From the NCBI GenBank assembly GCA_037833965.1, contig AP031352.1, positions 4,568,501 through 4,632,500 on the forward strand: a DNA stretch of 64,000 nt, given 5' to 3'. Origin of the DNA: Marchantia polymorpha subsp. ruderalis. Lineage: Eukaryota; Streptophyta; Marchantiopsida; Marchantiales; Marchantiaceae. The notes beneath the pieces were generated by a model. The model ran no database searches. It had not been told where the DNA came from and saw only the letters and a program-made list of their open reading frames with translations. Positions within the stretch are counted from its first letter, which is position 1. The number at the start of each line of letters is the position of its first letter. Made by a program: the position numbers and the translations under genes. Of the stretch, positions 33,278-44,573 are shown piece after piece.

Positions 33278-34700
33278 AGTGTACCCTATTCCACGAGATA
33301 AATTCAATTCCCACTCTCTATTCGCCGTGTGTGTCGAAGCACTGTTCTCTCCGCTTGTGCTGGGAACGGAAGCTTTGACGATGAGATGTGAAGATTTGTC
33401 ACATTTTCTGCAATACTTCTGGACAGGAAGGAATATTTCTGGTATTCCTGTCAGTATGCACGTAGTCAGTGACCAGGAGTGATTACCCTTAGGCGTGGAT
33501 TGCCTATGAAGATCCTGATCGTGATTACAATCTCTCCGTGTTTCAATTTCTGAGCATCATTCTAACCTGTGATAGGATCAGTTTGAGACATCCATGGCAA
33601 CAATATGACCAGACAGCCGTGCTCGGCATTTACTGGTCAAATGACATCACTGCTTGCTCTCACTAGTCCTAAATTGTCCTAATTGAATCTTCCAACACAC
33701 CTTCATATACAGTTCAATCGACTCAACTTCCGGATCGCAGCAAGTACTCACCTTCGGCTACCAAATCGATAGTGACTACGCAGGCCACGGCTCAAAATGA
33801 TGTCTGCAAACAGAGAAACAGTTCATTGCTGCCCGCACTAGCACTGACGAAAAGCAACTTGATCCGATGGATGACATGCGCCATACACTGATGTGATTAT
33901 GAACCAAATAATGTAATGAGGTAAGGTAGCCTCCCCCAGAGTACACACGACATAAGAGGCTCACAAAGCCCCATCCTTTCGGCTTCTCTTTGACCGTTCT
34001 CTGAAAATATCACTTAAAAGATACAAAATTGTTCGACACCCCATGGTCTATCCTAACAATCCTTCATTCTCAGCATTACGAATATCATATTTCTTATTTG
34101 GCTATCGTCTCAAGGGCTGGAGCACTTTCACAACCAGTGGAAGCTTTTCTTTCTGCTCCAAGCGCGATGCCTGTGAGATGGCAGTTTGATGACTGGCGTA
34201 CGTGAACTTCCCGTTTCATGTTGCCAGGCGTCTGCTTTGCTCGGAAGGTGTACAGAAGAACTGACTTCGAGTCTACAAAGGGGATGATAACCTTCACACC
34301 ATCCCGTCCTCCAATGGCACATCTCACCAGCCCGAAATATCAAAGACAACAGAAAATAATTACTGTCTAACTACTAACCTCTTGGTCCTGCTTCAATGTC
34401 TCAGCTGTATATGAATGGCTCTAATTTCTAATTCTTCCAACATGCCACATCTTTCGTAGCGGCAAGGCATTTTGACAGGTCATCATTCATTTCTTCTCTC
34501 GGCAGCCTACTGACTGCTTCGTGTACCTTCGTGTCAAGGTGTCAACCGGCAATGTAGATCTGACTTTAGCACCTACTTCTACTTAAAAAACCCTCTTCAC
34601 ACATTGCTCAAGAATACACGAGGGGCTACTTTCCTCCCTGAATACCCTTCCGCTCGATGGTTGCGTTTGGCTGAAGGCCAACAAACTCTGATCTAAAAGT
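33278..34700. other. Intergenic / 3' flank, no gene recognised
   Basis: Mixed composition; short frames on both strands lack any domain. The 3' untranslated part of the minus-strand gene at 34701 probably lies in the right end. Confidence 0.5.
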
Positions 34701-36600
34701 CTAGAACAATTTTTTCATTAACCTGATAAATGCCCTCAAGAAGGGTCTCCACCAGTCCACAAAATCCTCATATCTCTCGTTGCTCCAATCAGAAAAATCT
34801 GAGTATCTTAGCTGCATGTACATTTTGAAGTCACTGGCTGCTTGGCCACTCTGGACGTACACAACAAACTCCGACCTTTTGGTTGCTGCTAGCTCTCTTA
34901 ATTCCCTGTTTTTTTCCTCCATCGAAATCTTTATCTTGTCAACTAACTCCCCGTTCTTGGCATCTTCAACCACCTGGGCGACGCCTTGGACAAATGCTTG
35001 TCGCGATGGCTCACTGCGAACCACAGCTTCACGGGTAGCGTCGGCAACCCAATATACAGTTCTGATAATTGTACCTGTAACCAAAGGACCAAGAATCCAC
35101 AGAGGAACTAGATCGCGTGAAACCGAAGTCCCGAAGACGGCTGTAACCACCATGAAGACGGAAACACTGCACGAAAACCGGCAGGAACAATGAGCTCGCT
35201 CCTATCACAAAAGAGGCAAAGCCCCAATCTCGACGAAATAGTTCCAAACAGGCGCATAGATTACTTTCACCACTAGAGCGCGAGTCAACGTAAAACAGGT
35301 AAGATGAAAGACGAATACTCTACGATCAGCCAAGCTACAAAGAGACGAAAAGCTCTTCACGAAAGTGAGATAATATCAGAGAATAAAAACAGAGAAGAAG
35401 CGATACACTCACAAGATAGCCAAGGGCCACTTGACCCATGGTTTTAGCGCCTGCCACGTCGCTGCTCCTTGAGAGGAGATTTTAGAGCCCAAATCTTCTT
35501 CCAATACAAGCTTCCCGTCTCCAGATTTTAACTTTACAAAGGCTTCCTCAAAACCCTGTTTGGTGCTCTGAAGTAAGCCCCTTTCTTTCATTTTCCTAAA
35601 GCCTTCCTGCAGCCTACTTAAAAAGGCTACCAGGAAGTGGTTCAATTCAACCGAAGACAAGCTCATAGCTTGGGCTGAAGGTCCGACGACATCACCACTG
35701 CTTGAGTCACTGTCTGCTGTGACGGCTTGCAAGGACGTAGCTTGCAACCTAGCTGGCCGGTTGACTGATCGGAACGTGCCTAATGAGGTATAGAAGCATG
35801 AAGAGCTGCAACAAATATTCCAACTCAGTACGGCTGCATGCACGAGCAAGTCCTAAGATATCAAAGTGAGTCAAATAGCCTGTCGATACATTGCAGCAAA
35901 AAAAAAACTTCCTGACTGCACTGGAATATGGTTAACAGAGAATAGAACACATCAAGAGTCTGCGAGGTCAGCTGAAAAGGCTCAATTTCACACTGCCAAA
36001 AAGTAGACAAAATAATTTACCAAACATCCATATAAATCAACGGGAAGCACTAGTTTCGGCTATAATCTACAAATCGTACCTGGAAATATGACGCAGCTTA
36101 AGCTCGAGATGACGAGTCGATTTCACTCTCCTAGGTAGGCTGAATTGTTGCACGAAGGATGCTTTCCTAACTACCTCACCACCGCAAGAAGATGCTGTCA
36201 CCAAGGTCGTAAACCTGCATGCTTTGTTTGGGGTCTGCGAGAATTTCGCCGAATCAACACGTCAGCTGCCCAGAAATTGGACCACTTGTCACCCATATTC
36301 GGATGCTGTAACGAAAAGAGGACATCTTAAAGATATACAGGAAAACACCGCTCGCTTTCCAAGGAAGAAGCAAGTTCGTGACTGGATTAAAGAAGTGAAT
36401 AAGCCATTTTATGGATCACAAATATACACATGTACGAGCCTGTAAGTCTGTACGTCCGTAAGTCACATATATATCTCATATTCGTAAAACCCATCCGTCT
36501 TTCGATACTTTAACTTAGAAAAACTGATTACAGATTGGCAACTTTTGTTGTGAAGCTCAAGGTCTGGGCTTACCGCGAGTGCCACTGCTTGAAGAGACAT
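34701..36600 (-). CDS. Predicted plastid membrane protein, unknown function
   Basis: Four minus-strand exons fit in phase: 36574-36600, 36080-36234, 35413-35805, 34701-35166 (346 residues). Exon 1 encodes only MSLQAVALA before a strong donor (GCG/GTAAGC). The first 80 or so residues are rich in Ser, Thr and Arg and poor in acids (for example RFTTLVTASSCGG, RRVKSTRHLELKLR), as in chloroplast transit peptides. After a helical middle (FLVAFLSRLQEGFRKMKERG), two hydrophobic segments follow, about 187-206 (WPLAIFVSVFMVVTAVFG) and 210-232 (LVPLWILGPLVTGTIIRTVYW). A charged tail follows, with YSDFSDWSNERYEDFVDWW. I do not recognise the family; an inner-envelope or thylakoid membrane protein is a guess. 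The tiny first exon is the least certain part. Confidence 0.75.
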
Positions 36601-38320
36601 TATGAAAAATCTTCAACGAACACTTACTATCATACCATCCTCAACACATCTTAGGATCTGCAGAAAAAGTGCAACCATTCCAGGGTCAAATCATTGATTT
36701 TGCGTCATCAATTTAGCAGTTGCCCTGACAATGGGTTCTGTACTAGACGCACGGCTCTCCATAAGAATTAATGCAGGATTTTAAAACATAAGAAATCTTC
36801 AGACCCAAATTTGACACCTCTCATTTCACAACAACAGATATTTGAGTTCCCAGAATCCCAAAAGCCCTCAGTTTTGCAATTTAGGAAACTAAAAAGCTCG
36901 CAAATCGCGAAAGAAGAAAAATCTGGTGCATGCTTCTAACTGGAGTTTTCCGACAGACAGGGAGTATAGCATTTCATTTAAGCGTTAAGGAATGCCCAAC
37001 ACAGGACTTCCCTAAGGTCTCGGTTACTTCAATCGACAGAAAATGTCAATCTTCGTCAATTACACAAGACGTTGCTACTGCAATCCGCAATTACAAGGGC
37101 AACCGCACGCAAAGTCTTCGAACCTGAAGACAGAAATAGAAGCTCTACACAAACAGCCAACATCTGCTACGCATTGCGAGACCCATCTCTACGGACACAG
37201 TTTCTTTGTTTTAGGATATGTAGAGAGGTGAAATGTACCACAAGGGCACCTCACTTCAAGGCAAAGACTGTCAAGTAATTGCTCTGACAGAGGAGCAATC
37301 ACACCTCTCGAGGCCAGGTTACACACGTCTCGGAACAACGACGGTATATTAGACAAGCCGCACTGTAAGTCGGAGAAGTTTGTTGACGTGGGGAAATGGA
37401 CATGCCCAACACAGGTCTAGCGGGCAAAAAAGTGCTCACCGACCTCAACACTCAGTCTCGTAAAAACGTGGCCAACCCGAATACGAGCTCTCGACTCAAA
37501 ATCCCCTTCTCCTGGCACGTCCCTCGGCTTCCTTTCCTTTCGTCTCCTTTCCTTTCCCCGAACTATCTCTGCCTCGTTCACTCGCTTCCTAACCTACTCG
37601 ACAGTTGAGAGGGAGCGCAATTGCATCACCCACCTTCTGGCCACCACGTTGGACTCCAAAACGCATGCCATCTAGCACAAGTCGCGACTCCAGAATCTTC
37701 CAAATCTATCTTATCCTTCTCGCGTCTCGCCAAATATCCACACTTTGTACCACAACTTTCTCTCCCTCCCTCTCTTCTCTCTCTCTCCTTCGAGGGGACC
37801 CCGAGCGGCAGGCAGGGCAGGCAGGACGAAGTTGAAAGCAGGGAGAGGAGAAAACGACAGCCCCCAGAAGTCCAGTAAGCTCAGGAGAAATCAAGAAAGC
37901 AAAAGACAGCACCACAGCGCAACACAGATGGAGGGGGACGGGGCGAGGCACGGGACGGGACGGGTGAGAGGAGAAGGGCAGAGAGGGGCAGAGAGAGTTG
38001 AGGGCTGGGAGTGGAGGTGGGGCCTGTTTCGGAGTCTGACCGACCGCGACGAAGTGGAGTGAAGATGACGGAAGATGGACCTTCCTCTCGTCGTCGGCCC
38101 TGCCCTTTTCTTCAGCCCAGCCGAACCAACAAAGAGAAGGAAGGAAGGAAGCGAGCCACCGACCAACGACCATCCGACGACGACGCAGGCACCAGCGCGA
38201 AAAGCTGAGCGGAGGATTTGCCTAGCCCGCGAGCAAGCGGGCGAGAAATCAAGAGATCAATCGATCCGGTCGAATCGATCGGCACAAAAGAGATAATGTT
38301 TCCATAAAGGCTCCCCTGCC
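36601..38320. promoter_or_regulatory. Upstream region of the plastid-protein gene
   Basis: 36601-37400 is mixed. From about 37480 it becomes GC-rich with C/T and G/A blocks on alternate strands. The long minus-strand frame at 37706-38173 is Pro/Ser/Arg low-complexity without a domain. I see no TATA box I would defend. Confidence 0.4.
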
Positions 38321-38325
38321 TTCAA

Positions 38326-38368
38326 TCCCTCCCCTCCCCGTCCCCATCCCCTCCCCTCCCTCTTCCTT
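38326..38368 (-). promoter_or_regulatory. G-quadruplex motif, minus strand
   Basis: Plus strand has seven C3-C4 runs with one- or two-base gaps (CCCTCCCCTCCCCGTCCCCA and on), so the minus strand has seven G-runs, more than enough for a four-layer quadruplex. Position about 1.7 kb upstream of the plastid-protein ATG. Confidence 0.7.
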
Positions 38369-38446
38369 TCCCTTCCTGTCTCGGCGTCGTTGACGCTCTC
38401 GCTTGCTTTCCAGATTTAGGATCGAGTACCTCCCCGAGCAATGGAC

Positions 38447-38471
38447 GGGATGGGGTGGGATGGCGCGGGGC
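38447..38471 (+). promoter_or_regulatory. G-quadruplex motif, plus strand
   Basis: GGGATGGGGTGGGATGGCGC followed by GGGG gives four G-runs with loops of 2, 1 and 7 bases. It lies 80 bases from the C-rich counterpart, on the opposite strand. Confidence 0.6.
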
Positions 38472-41400
38472 CCGATTGGCGGGGCGAGCCGAGGCGGTCC
38501 CGTCCTGTCCTGTCCTGCGCCGGTGTCGTCCTTGTCTTTTGGCCTGGCCCGAAACGGGACTGGACTGGACTGGACGAGGCGGGACGGGGGAGCGAGCGAG
38601 AGAGCAGAGAGAGAGAGGGGAGAGGGAGGCAGCGAGTGAGCGAGGTTGGAGAGCGACTAATCGGAGCGTGCCATGTCTGGCTGATCTCGGCGCTTGTGCC
38701 CTGAGCGTGCCACGTAATGGAGCTGAGCTCTACATGCTCATGGCTCGTACTGCTCGCACCGTGAGCCAATCGACGGCCTTGTGTCGGGGTCTAATTCTAA
38801 TCTCTTCTCCTTCTCCTCCTGCATGCCGAACTGGTGGTCGCCATCAGGCCTGTGCTGCCGCTGCCCGCATTTATTCTGGCCTACACTCGCCTGCGCCGAC
38901 TGCACCCCGCTGCGCGAATTCTCTCTTTCTCGTCTGGGCCGCATGTCCTCGCCTGGCCATGGCCGCGTATTTTCGCTCTCAATTTGGGCACATTGGCACT
39001 TATTCCTCTGTCGTTCCGCTCGTCCATGATTTGGATTGTGGCTTCAGTTTGGTTCTTATTCTTCGTTCTTATTCTTCGTTCTTATTTTTGGCTGCATTGA
39101 GCTTTCTTTGGTAGATTTTCTGACAACTCGAGCGACCTCTTTTCTATGGACTCCGTTTATTTTATTGGAAAATTGCGAGTATATTATTTCCTACTTGCGG
39201 CAGATAAGTGGTGATTTCAAGGGTCACATGCTGAGGTGTATATGATGTTCGGGCCATGTGAATAAATCATTAAGTCCTCGGAATATGATTCAGAAGTTGA
39301 GGGTGAATCTTCTGGACAACTCCCATCTTAGATTCTTGAAGCAGATTCTGGGTTCTTTTGGCAATAGCATTCTTTACGTGTTTGAAACTAACACAAAGTA
39401 AATTTCCAATACAACATACTGTCTTCGAGGCCGTGTAAGAAGTAAAAGATGTACAAATTTATTGTAATTGTAAGTGGGAGAATGCTTCATTACGAGAGAT
39501 ATGTGGCAATTTAAGCTAAACTTTACGAAGAGGGTTCTCATTATTCTATCATCGAGTCTAAAACATTTCACGAAAGTTTACGGTATAAGATTATTTCCCA
39601 GAAAGCTCACCTCCCTACCAAGAAAATTTTGTAGTAATTATATGAGACACAAGAGGATATTGTAGGTCAATTTGATTGACTGAAAAAATAACATGAGAAT
39701 TTTTGTTGCTACTAAAATTATACAGTAAACTTATATAATCGTTATTATTTGTCTTATTCTAATTTACATGGAGTTTGTTAGAATATAAGTAAGAAATATA
39801 CATAAAAAAGTAAGAGATTATATCATAGGTTTGGCCAAGATTTAGTTAACTAGTTAATTGGTCCATTCAAAACTTTTTGAGAAATAGTGATGGAGACCAA
39901 CTTTCATCATTTTTTGAGTAGCTTGCTTTTGGAATAAGCAAATCCATCTTTTCATTTTCATCATCATCTCGATGTTTTTGTGTTGATAATTTTGATAAAT
40001 CTAAACAAACAAATCACCATTCTTCAAAAACGTCAATTCAGATGCCACAAAAAAGTCTTAAACCATCAACGTGTTATTGGCCAATCTTGGATAAGGTCGA
40101 GAGACAATTGTAATGTTGTTTACATCACAACAGTACGTCAAACACGTGATGATCCACTTGTGCCATGAGCATGAAAAAGTCGTTGATCTTGTCAATGGGT
40201 GCAGTGTTTTCATTGGCACTGTATAACTCTCCAGCAAATAGACTGAATATATTAGAAGTTAAAAATAGCAGTTTTTCCGAACATAAGCTGTAATCCACCG
40301 TCAAAATGAATAAATAAGGTCTTTGAATTCCATCATTTCAAAGAACGTATTGCTAAATCGAGTATCATGAAGTAAAGCAATTTTGGAAACTTGACAATTA
40401 AGATTGGCATTATATTTTAGCTACTTGAGTTTCATGGCAACAACAATTTTTTTGACGATCAGAGTGAAGAATCCACAGTCTAGTTGTCAAAAACGAGGTT
40501 TTTTGCACATAGTAAGGAAATGCTTGTAATCGGAGATGGGAGAGGAAGTGAAACGCAACCACGTCCACTTGCGACAATAGTGCAATGGTGTTCAGATAGC
40601 AAAAAGTATTGGCATGATTTGAAAGCATACAAATTCATGTAGGTCAAAACCATATTGCTCAACCCATCACAGAATAGTTCAAAATTACAAAGCGTTGAAA
40701 ATACATCACAATATTGAAAGTACTAGTTGATCATGATGAAGATGAAATTTCAGCATGTCTCTATACCCAGACCTAGAATTTCAACACAATCCTTGAAAAT
40801 GCCTCCAATTTTTTTATCTTTCTACATCTTGTGTTTTACTAGCAGATGACAAAACAATAAGCTTGATCTAGTATTGGCAAAGAATGATTTAATTCACCTA
40901 ATGTTTTGAGAACTCGTGAATTTTTGGGTGATGACCTTAGATTGATTGAACTGTTTCACTAATTTGAAATGAATCAAATCCAACTCGCAGAGGATTTTGC
41001 CTTCCGCGTTCGCCCGGTGGATGTTGTTGCTGTTCGGCTATAGACAGCGATAGATTATCCATGTGTACTACGGAATGAGGATGATTTCAAATCGCTGACA
41101 ATAATGGGGTCGGTCATGCTATTGTTCTTTGACTGCTCAATCGACAACATCAATGGATGGAAATTGAGAATTAAGATTTGTGGCAGCCTGAAGGATAATT
41201 AATGGTTATACTTTACCAGTTCGAGCATATTATTGTTGATTGTAACATTAACGTTGAGTAGTTTGAGCTGCCTCAATATGGTTACTAACCATTATTAAAC
41301 TACCCACTCTAAAAACATTCTAGACCATTTACAAAAAATACATTAATCTTAGATGACGAAATGGGTCCAGTTAACCAATCCCAAGGAAACATTGACACCG

Positions 41401-42220
41401 ATTAAATCTACCAACAATTAACCGCGAGTCCGAACCATGGCCAAGCCTATTATATCATGAAGTTTTTTCAAAAGTATTTAAAATGGCTAGAATCCACTAT
41501 CTTAACATGGATAAATATATGTAATTGCACCTAAAATTTCCAAGTTATCTAACAAATCAAATTCAAAATTGATCTATCAGATTCAAAATTGATCAATACA
41601 ATATCGATCAAATTGATTTCAAAACAAATTATATCCAAAAAAGCAACATAAAATATGATTCCACTATGTCAAATGGATTGCACCAACTACAATTTTTTCC
41701 AGCAATTGATAGATTTTACTAAATGACTATGAAATGAACGAAAGAAAGTGATGACATTTCAATCATCATGACAACCAAACTCACAAACATGTCATGATTT
41801 TTACTTTGGGAACTTGCTAAAAAGAGTAATGGGGAGCTTTGACTTGAAAGATTGACTTGGTATTAATAACTATTTGTAACTAAAAAACGAGATTAAAAGA
41901 CTGATATTGTTAAATTACCTTTATAATTATGTTCTTGACTACAATCTTGCTAATACAAGAAATTTGAAAGACGTTGTAGATTCTTCACTCTAGTGTGTAG
42001 TTTATACGGTACTTTGTTTATGTTTGTTCATTTCAATTATTAGAAGCTAAACTGTTTGTTATAAATTTTGTAAATATATATATATTGTATATAATGTCTC
42101 ACTCCGGAGTATCAAGTGGTCCAAAGTAATGGTCCATCTCGCCAATGCTCAAAAATTACACGAAATGAATAAAGATATGGCCAGAGTGGCTTTAGCCTCT
42201 ACAACTCTTGCCTTCAACTC
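38472..42220. other. GC-rich then AT-rich intergenic DNA, no gene recognised
   Basis: 38472-39110 stays GC-rich. Long overlapping frames on both strands (for example 38455-39114 plus, 38416-38769 minus) are low-complexity and domain-free. From 39250 on it is AT-rich with frequent stops and no retroelement domain I could read. Confidence 0.5.
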
Positions 42221-42263
42221 TATACTAAAGTAGCTGCAAATTGTTTGCAGCTACTTTAGTATA
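42221..42263. repeat. Perfect 20-bp inverted repeat with 3-base spacer
   Basis: TATACTAAAGTAGCTGCAAA, then TTG, then its exact reverse complement ending at 42263. A 20-bp stem with so small a loop is a cruciform candidate. It is too tightly looped for an ordinary plant microRNA precursor. Confidence 0.9.
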
Positions 42264-44319
42264 ACGTTTAGCATCACTATTTGATTTACAATTTATTATA
42301 TGTGAAAATTCTACAAGGAAAGGGAGGATACAGTAATATTGTGTCAACAAATGAAAAAATGGTGAAAAATTGAACATGGATCAATCTCACTTTCATAACT
42401 CACATATTCTTATGAACAAATTAAGTATAAATACAAATCAACACCCCCGTGAAATTGTAATTGTTCTTGAATAATACACTCAACGTATTACAACTGATAT
42501 ATAGTATCTCAAATGCAAGCTATCAACTTCTAATGCACTCATTATCCCAAGAACTCAAATCCAATACCTCATTTATGCACGCCGATGATTTTGGATACAA
42601 AGAAAGTAAAATTAGAATGGATGAGCACGTCCATGCTTATCCCCAAGAGCTCTTCGCTCTTTTTTTCGGTTGATGAATGATGCGTTCAAAAAGCCTTGAA
42701 ATGCGAAGCACATGTAGAAGAGTGCCCAGCATTCATCCACCACAGAAGGCCGTATGTCACGCCTGTTCAAGGACAAAAAGCATATGGACCAAATTGTATT
42801 CAGATCATCGCAATTACGAGTACCAAATTTCTACTTATACTCAGTGCAATTGGAGGGCAAAACCAACCAGATATAAGTAGACGACACCGCACAATCATGA
42901 ATATAACATACTTTCCTTACCAGACTTCACATGTTATCCAGTACAGTAGAACCTTATCCCTACCCAGTGTGCTGAATATGCGAGTAACAGCTCGCTCGTT
43001 ACAGTTGTCATCCTCTCAGAGGCCGAATTGTACCACGCTCTTCCGTGACTGCCCGAGTGTCTACCTACTATACCGCAAAGGTATAGCCAGTTCTATCATG
43101 AAAGGGGTAAAAAATATTACGTTCATTCCCTTCAATCTTATTGAATGAGCCGACAGAATCAGACCAAGTTTCAGCCAAGAAAAGAAGCCTTTGAAGCTGA
43201 AGATTGAAAGGACGTGTCAAATTGAAACTTTGAAGATTTTACTTCAGCAAACGCGTTACAGTCGATTACGGTTTCGGTTTCGTGTTTCGTGTTGGCGTCG
43301 TGTAGATTCTATACGATGGTTACACCACCTTTGACGAGAAATGATCTCTATCACGTGTTTACGAAAGCTCTATTAAGAGCAGAGCCCCAGGCAGGCAGAG
43401 CTCTTCAATTTGCTTTCCCTGTAGTATCCATGATGATACCACTCGCACTCTCTATGAACAAGGACTGAGAAACGAATCAAAATGGATCTGTTTACTAGAG
43501 CCACCGAAAATTATCAAGAAACTCGTCTCCTTAGTATGCACCGAGGTCTAGAAGAGTATGTTTGTACACGTCGCCTCGTCCCGCGAAATTGGGGTTATTT
43601 CAAAAAATATATAATATAAAAATGAAGAACTCATTGCGACAGATGACGAGGCACACAACGGCATATCTTGTGATTATCGATGTCAGTTATCATGCATTTG
43701 AGCTCATATCTGCTACAATAATTCCTGGACTCTGAACGCTGGAGTTCTCGACACGACGAAATCTGATGATCATACATCATGCGTGAAAGATTTATGAACA
43801 TCAGTGTCTGAGCCCTGCAAAGATGCAGTCGTCAAATCTCCCTAGATCACTAACTCTGAAGGTAACAACCACGAAGTCTCCCTCACAATAGCCCGCCGTT
43901 AATTAGGTCGATAAGATCAAAAAACTGAGTAAGAACTGAGAGGTGCCACTAGTGAGAGCAACTGCATTCCTCAACGCAACGTCAACGTTCCTGCCTACGT
44001 CTACATATAGAACATTCTTAGGTCGGATTGAACAGACCAGTCGCTCTATGATATGTTTATATAGACGAACTTGGATAGTGTTCAGGGAAACAATGTAAGG
44101 CTGCTAAGAACAAGAAAATCGTGGAGGTCCTTCTTCACGAATATCGGACAATTCAACTCTCGTTCTTTTGCTCCCGTTGGTTCAAGCCAGACAAGAAACA
44201 AAGGTTGTCAGCCGTTCACCCATCGCATCAAAGCTGGAACAGATGCTAAACCTCTTGGGCGCTTCAGAATTGATGTCCACCAGGACCTCCGAAATTCTCC
44301 ACTGCTGGGTAGCATTAAC
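42264..44319. other. Intergenic, no gene recognised
   Basis: Several frames of 80-150 residues (42696-43148 plus is the longest) have no domain, and codon use looks random. A TATA-like TTTATATAGAC lies at about 44056 without a clear gene behind it. Confidence 0.45.
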
Positions 44320-44481
44320 TTATAGATGAGGACAATTCTGCACATGGACACCAATCATGGCTCCAATAATTACGAACAAACCAAACACAGAAGCCAGTAA
44401 CCAGTAAGGACTAAAAGCATGTGAGCTCTGTGCTTTCGGGTTGTCGCACGACGAGGTTGGGGCAGCTTGTATCGATGACAT
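44320..44481 (-). CDS. Possible 53-residue membrane microprotein
   Basis: From ATG 44481 the minus strand reads MSSIQAAPTSSCDNPKAQSS and then one strongly hydrophobic segment (YWLLASVFGLFVIIGAMIGV, about residues 26-45), ending VHVQNCPHL and TAA. A single tail-anchor-like helix near the end is unusual for chance. The frame lies 92 bases downstream of the NFKBIL1-like stop, so it may be part of that mRNA's 3' part or a last exon of another gene. A GGTATGT donor-like site sits just before the ATG. Weakly supported. Confidence 0.3.
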   Translation of the reverse strand: MSSIQAAPTSSCDNPKAQSSHAFSPYWLLASVFGLFVIIGAMIGVHVQNCPHL

Positions 44482-44573
44482 GAAGAGTTTACATACCTAT
44501 TGGCACTTCAACACGAAAGTGGGAGAACTTCCAAAAGAAGGCTGAGATTTGAGTCAGGTTCTTCAAGTCCCAT

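Noticed and set aside
34701..35153. Minus frame from the internal ATG at 35153 as a whole gene
   Set aside because: It is exon 4 of a longer model: the upstream exon joins in phase and completes the first membrane segment.
37706..38173. 155-residue minus frame as first exon of the plastid-protein gene
   Set aside because: Low-complexity and not splice-compatible. A nine-codon exon at 36574-36600 gives a better start and phase.
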